A stretch of 64,000 bases of DNA, from NCBI GenBank assembly GCA_947396885.1, contig OX377203.1:3348001-3412000 (forward strand), in the 5' to 3' direction. Numbering within the stretch: position 1 is the stretch's first letter; the number at the start of each line of letters is the position of its first letter. The position numbers and the translations under genes are program-made. Under the pieces are notes generated by a model, which saw only the letters and a list, made by a program, of their open reading frames with translations, did no database searches and was not told the DNA's origin. The stretch is from Heligmosomoides polygyrus polygyrus (Eukaryota > Nematoda > Chromadorea > Rhabditida > Heligmosomidae). Below are positions 63,861 to 64,000 of the stretch, one piece after another.

Positions 63861-64000
63861 TTTTATACTCTCGCCGCGGCGCGGCGCGTCAAGAAGGGGT
63901 GCGGCGCGACTGGCCGCGCTGCGCTCCGAATTTGACGCGCCGCTGCGCGATTGCAGTCAGAAAGGGGAGCGTCAGCGACGCGCGACCACGAGCTTCTGAG
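63861..64000. mobile_element. GC-rich MITE-like end, truncated by the window
   Basis: AAGGCGATTTTTATACTCTCGCCGCGGCGCGGCGCGTC after TCC, with the GCGGCGCG/CGCGCCGC richness and the TTTATACT-type end of the other families. The second terminus is outside the window. Confidence 0.4.

Noticed and set aside
1..64000. Spliced-leader RNA, 5S or other rRNA genes
   Set aside because: I looked for the nematode SL1 leader and for 5S-like internal control regions and saw none.

Overview
The window looks like repeat-rich, gene-poor eukaryotic DNA, most likely from a nematode, plausibly a rhabditid (clade V) or strongylid worm. Reasons: no operon or bacterial gene layout; an RTE-type LINE, BEL/Pao, mariner, Tc1-like, Tc5-like and Penelope-like elements side by side; and a transposase gene whose introns are only 62-76 bp, mostly with T-rich ...CAG acceptors. 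The species assignment is inference. There are two 200-base N gaps (5209-5408, 42424-42623). I could not identify one intact host protein gene; the best candidate is a decayed unrecognised coding region at 40.1-40.65 kb.

Layout. 0-0.6 kb: 3' end of a BEL/Pao retrotransposon pol. 0.7-3.9 kb: four copies of a short CAGGGATGTGCGGAA-ended repeat. 4.9-6.25 kb: a large inverted repeat around a gap. 7-25 kb: non-coding DNA with many Tourist/PIF-Harbinger-like MITEs (TTA/TAA target duplications), tRNA-like SINE fragments, a 133-bp tandem repeat, a near-perfect palindrome at 23.25-23.57 kb and a decayed reverse transcriptase at 24.8-25.3 kb. 26.54-27.58 kb: a mariner-like foldback element. 27.78-30.93 kb: a full-length RTE LINE with an uninterrupted 1040-codon ORF and an 18-bp target-site duplication. 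31.3-32.2 kb: an inverted pair of Penelope-like element (PLE) 3' ends. 33-35.4 kb: a tRNA-like foldback, then three MITEs in a row joined by single TTA triplets. 36.4-37.3 and 38.9-39.2 kb: mariner remnants. 42.3-46.2 kb: a Tc5-like transposon with 448-bp terminal inverted repeats and a six-exon transposase gene that reads through in frame (552 aa). 47-48.5 kb: more MITEs. 49.2-49.7 and 51.6-52.1 kb: arrays of a shared 41-bp repeat. 53.1-53.7 kb: a 108-bp in-frame tandem repeat, a second 41-bp repeat and a (CA)n tract. 55.06-56.95 kb: a palindromic PLE with a GIY-YIG endonuclease fragment, each arm interrupted by a different SINE-like insertion. 58.07-59.61 kb: a foldback with ~500-bp arms. 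62.6-63.7 kb: a Tc1/mariner transposase pseudogene split by two MITEs.

How it fits together: the sequence is layered mobile DNA. Two elements look competent by inspection: the RTE LINE (endonuclease plus RT) and the Tc5-like transposon. No PIF/Harbinger transposase was recognised for the many TTA-flanked MITEs, so they would depend on an enzyme encoded elsewhere. Inverted duplication recurs in at least seven unrelated element types, and poly-G/poly-C tracts of 9-18 nt are unusually dense.
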